A stretch of DNA of 64,000 bases, from positions 496,001 to 560,000 of the forward strand of contig NZ_JAESVN010000002.1 of assembly GCF_016765775.1 (NCBI RefSeq). The letters run 5' to 3'. Numbering within the stretch: the stretch's first letter is position 1; every line of letters starts with the position of its first letter. A program made the translations under genes and the position numbers. The stretch comes from Szabonella alba (GTDB lineage: Bacteria; Pseudomonadota; Alphaproteobacteria; Rhodobacterales; Rhodobacteraceae). Below are positions 63,045 to 64,000 of the stretch, piece by piece. Under the pieces are notes generated by a model, which ran no database searches, was not told the origin of the DNA, and was given only the letters and a program-made list of their open reading frames with translations.

Positions 63045-64000
63045 TCAAACATTGGCGATATGCGCGTCGAACGTGGTTTTCCCGCGGCCCCAGACGCCGC
63101 GATCCAGCGCATCGAGCGTCAGAAGATGCGGCAGCAGCAGCCCCGCGAAATCCTCGCTGCTTTCCACCGGCAGCAGTGAGGGCAGATTGTCGATGGCGGT
63201 AACATCCAGTGGCGGATTATCCGCGACCCGCAGCGCCGGGGCGGCCCAGTCCGTCGCCCGGTCATAAACCTTGACGGGTGAGAAATCCGAGGTCGGATCG
63301 CAGGCGATATCGCCGATCACGCGCAGATCGCGCGGGGCGGTCAGCGCCGATTGCGGCACGAAAACCGGGCAACCGGGCCGCGCAAGGATGCAGTTGAGGA
63401 AAATCTCATGCTGCAGCACTTCCGGGAAGGGCCCGCCATGGGCGGTCTGGGCCATGTCCCATTGCGTGACCTGCAAATCCATCGCCTGACACAGATCCGT
63501 GGCCCCGGTGCCGACGCGGCCCAATGCGCCGATCACCAGCGCGCGGGGGCGCTCGGACAGCCCTTCCATCTCGGCGGTCAGATCGGCCAGCAGCGCATCC
63601 CGCCCGGCATAGCGCGCAACCGGCCCCGCGATGCCGCCACGCGCCTGCGCGATCCAGCATTTCAGCGCGACCGCCGCCCCGGCATAGCCTGCCCAATAGC
63701 CGAAGGCCGCGACGCGGCGGCCGTTTTCATCCACCAGATATTCGATATCATACATCGTGCCGCCCCCGGCCCGGAAGCGGCGCAGCAGATCCTGCCCGGC
63801 GGGCTGGCCCTTATAAGCATGGCCGAACAGGATATGGCGATGGGGCAGGGGTGTGCCATCCTCGGGCAATTCCTTCAGCCCGAAGATGATGGCATCGGCG
63901 GGGGCGGACGGCCAGGAATTCTCTGGCGCGATATCGCAACCCGTCGCGCGGTAGCCGTCGATCGGAATGGCGCGGACCGAACTTTCCTCGACCGTCACGC
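63045..64000 (-). CDS. Saccharopine dehydrogenase (NAD+, L-lysine-forming type), 5' end outside window
   Basis: This is a C-terminal fragment of about 318 residues from a LYS1-type dehydrogenase, which links lysine and 2-oxoglutarate as saccharopine. Visible segments are VEESSVRAIPIDGYRATGCDIA, IIFGLKELPEDGTPLPHRHILFGHAYKGQ, ALVIGALGRVGTGATDLCQAM and TQWDMAQTAHGGPFPEVLQHEIFLNCIL. Compared with full-length members, roughly 30 N-terminal residues lie beyond position 64000. The frame is still open at the edge. It is the first gene of a pair with the glutamate-forming enzyme. Confidence 0.92.
   Translation of the reverse strand, partial: VTVEESSVRAIPIDGYRATGCDIAPENSWPSAPADAIIFGLKELPEDGTPLPHRHILFGHAYKGQPAGQDLLRRFRAGGGTMYDIEYLVDENGRRVAAFGYWAGYAGAAVALKCWIAQARGGIAGPVARYAGRDALLADLTAEMEGLSERPRALVIGALGRVGTGATDLCQAMDLQVTQWDMAQTAHGGPFPEVLQHEIFLNCILARPGCPVFVPQSALTAPRDLRVIGDIACDPTSDFSPVKVYDRATDWAAPALRVADNPPLDVTAIDNLPSLLPVESSEDFAGLLLPHLLTLDALDRGVWGRGKTTFDAHIANV

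Overview
The window is a high-GC, gene-dense stretch of an alphaproteobacterial chromosome, most probably from a Rhodobacteraceae/Paracoccaceae member (Paracoccus-like). The main clues are an RpoE-ChrR singlet-oxygen pair with two TGATCC-N18-TAA promoters, an adjacent cluster resembling the R. sphaeroides RpoE regulon, the rbfA/truB/rpsO/pnp neighbourhood, MutL with an endonuclease motif, a TctCBA transporter with a TctD/E-like pair, and saccharopine dehydrogenases. The genus is inferred from gene content only. No rRNA, phage, CRISPR array or intact transposase was seen.

Layout. 1-5515: two related hybrid sensor kinases, the first cut by the window edge. 5622-9375: a bufferin-type copper-peptide operon (bufA1, bufB, bufC, doxX) followed by an ECF sigma factor and its NrsF-type membrane anti-sigma factor, with a candidate ECF promoter and a 5'-terminal hairpin. 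9482-11502: ktrA-ktrB potassium uptake. 11556-17970 (minus): tctA, tctB, tctC, then a sensor kinase fused to a periplasmic solute-binding protein, and the tctD-like regulator. 18061-28638: translation and RNA housekeeping (pnp, rpsO, truB, tRNA-Gly, rbfA, rsmB) with dapB, an sdhAF4-like gene, an RTX-repeat protein and small accessory genes. 28889-39858: a heparinase-like gene, purH, lspA, a lipoprotein, an M16 peptidase pair, mutL, rmuC and hutD.

40022-55745 is a catabolic block bounded on both sides by copies of one non-coding repeat in the same orientation. Its first half is a nine-gene minus-strand operon: an oligopeptide-type ABC transporter, a flavin reductase-like protein, an Asp/Glu/hydantoin racemase, a cytosine deaminase-like enzyme and an amidohydrolase. 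It faces a GntR/FCD regulator and another amidohydrolase. Its second half is a sugar-acid type set (2-hydroxyacid dehydrogenase, SDR, enolase-superfamily dehydratase) with a divergent GntR/FCD regulator. The substrates are unknown.

55949-61764 holds chrR and rpoE and, divergently, a flavin-dependent oxidoreductase, a DUF1365 protein, an MFS transporter and an SDR. The set matches the RpoE-controlled group associated with furan fatty acid synthesis in R. sphaeroides. 61890-64000 holds two saccharopine dehydrogenases, the second cut by the window end.

The points most worth following are the bufferin operon with its ECF/NrsF control, the kinase/solute-binding fusion with an internal signal peptide, the repeat-bounded catabolic block, and an amidohydrolase lacking the HxH metal motif.
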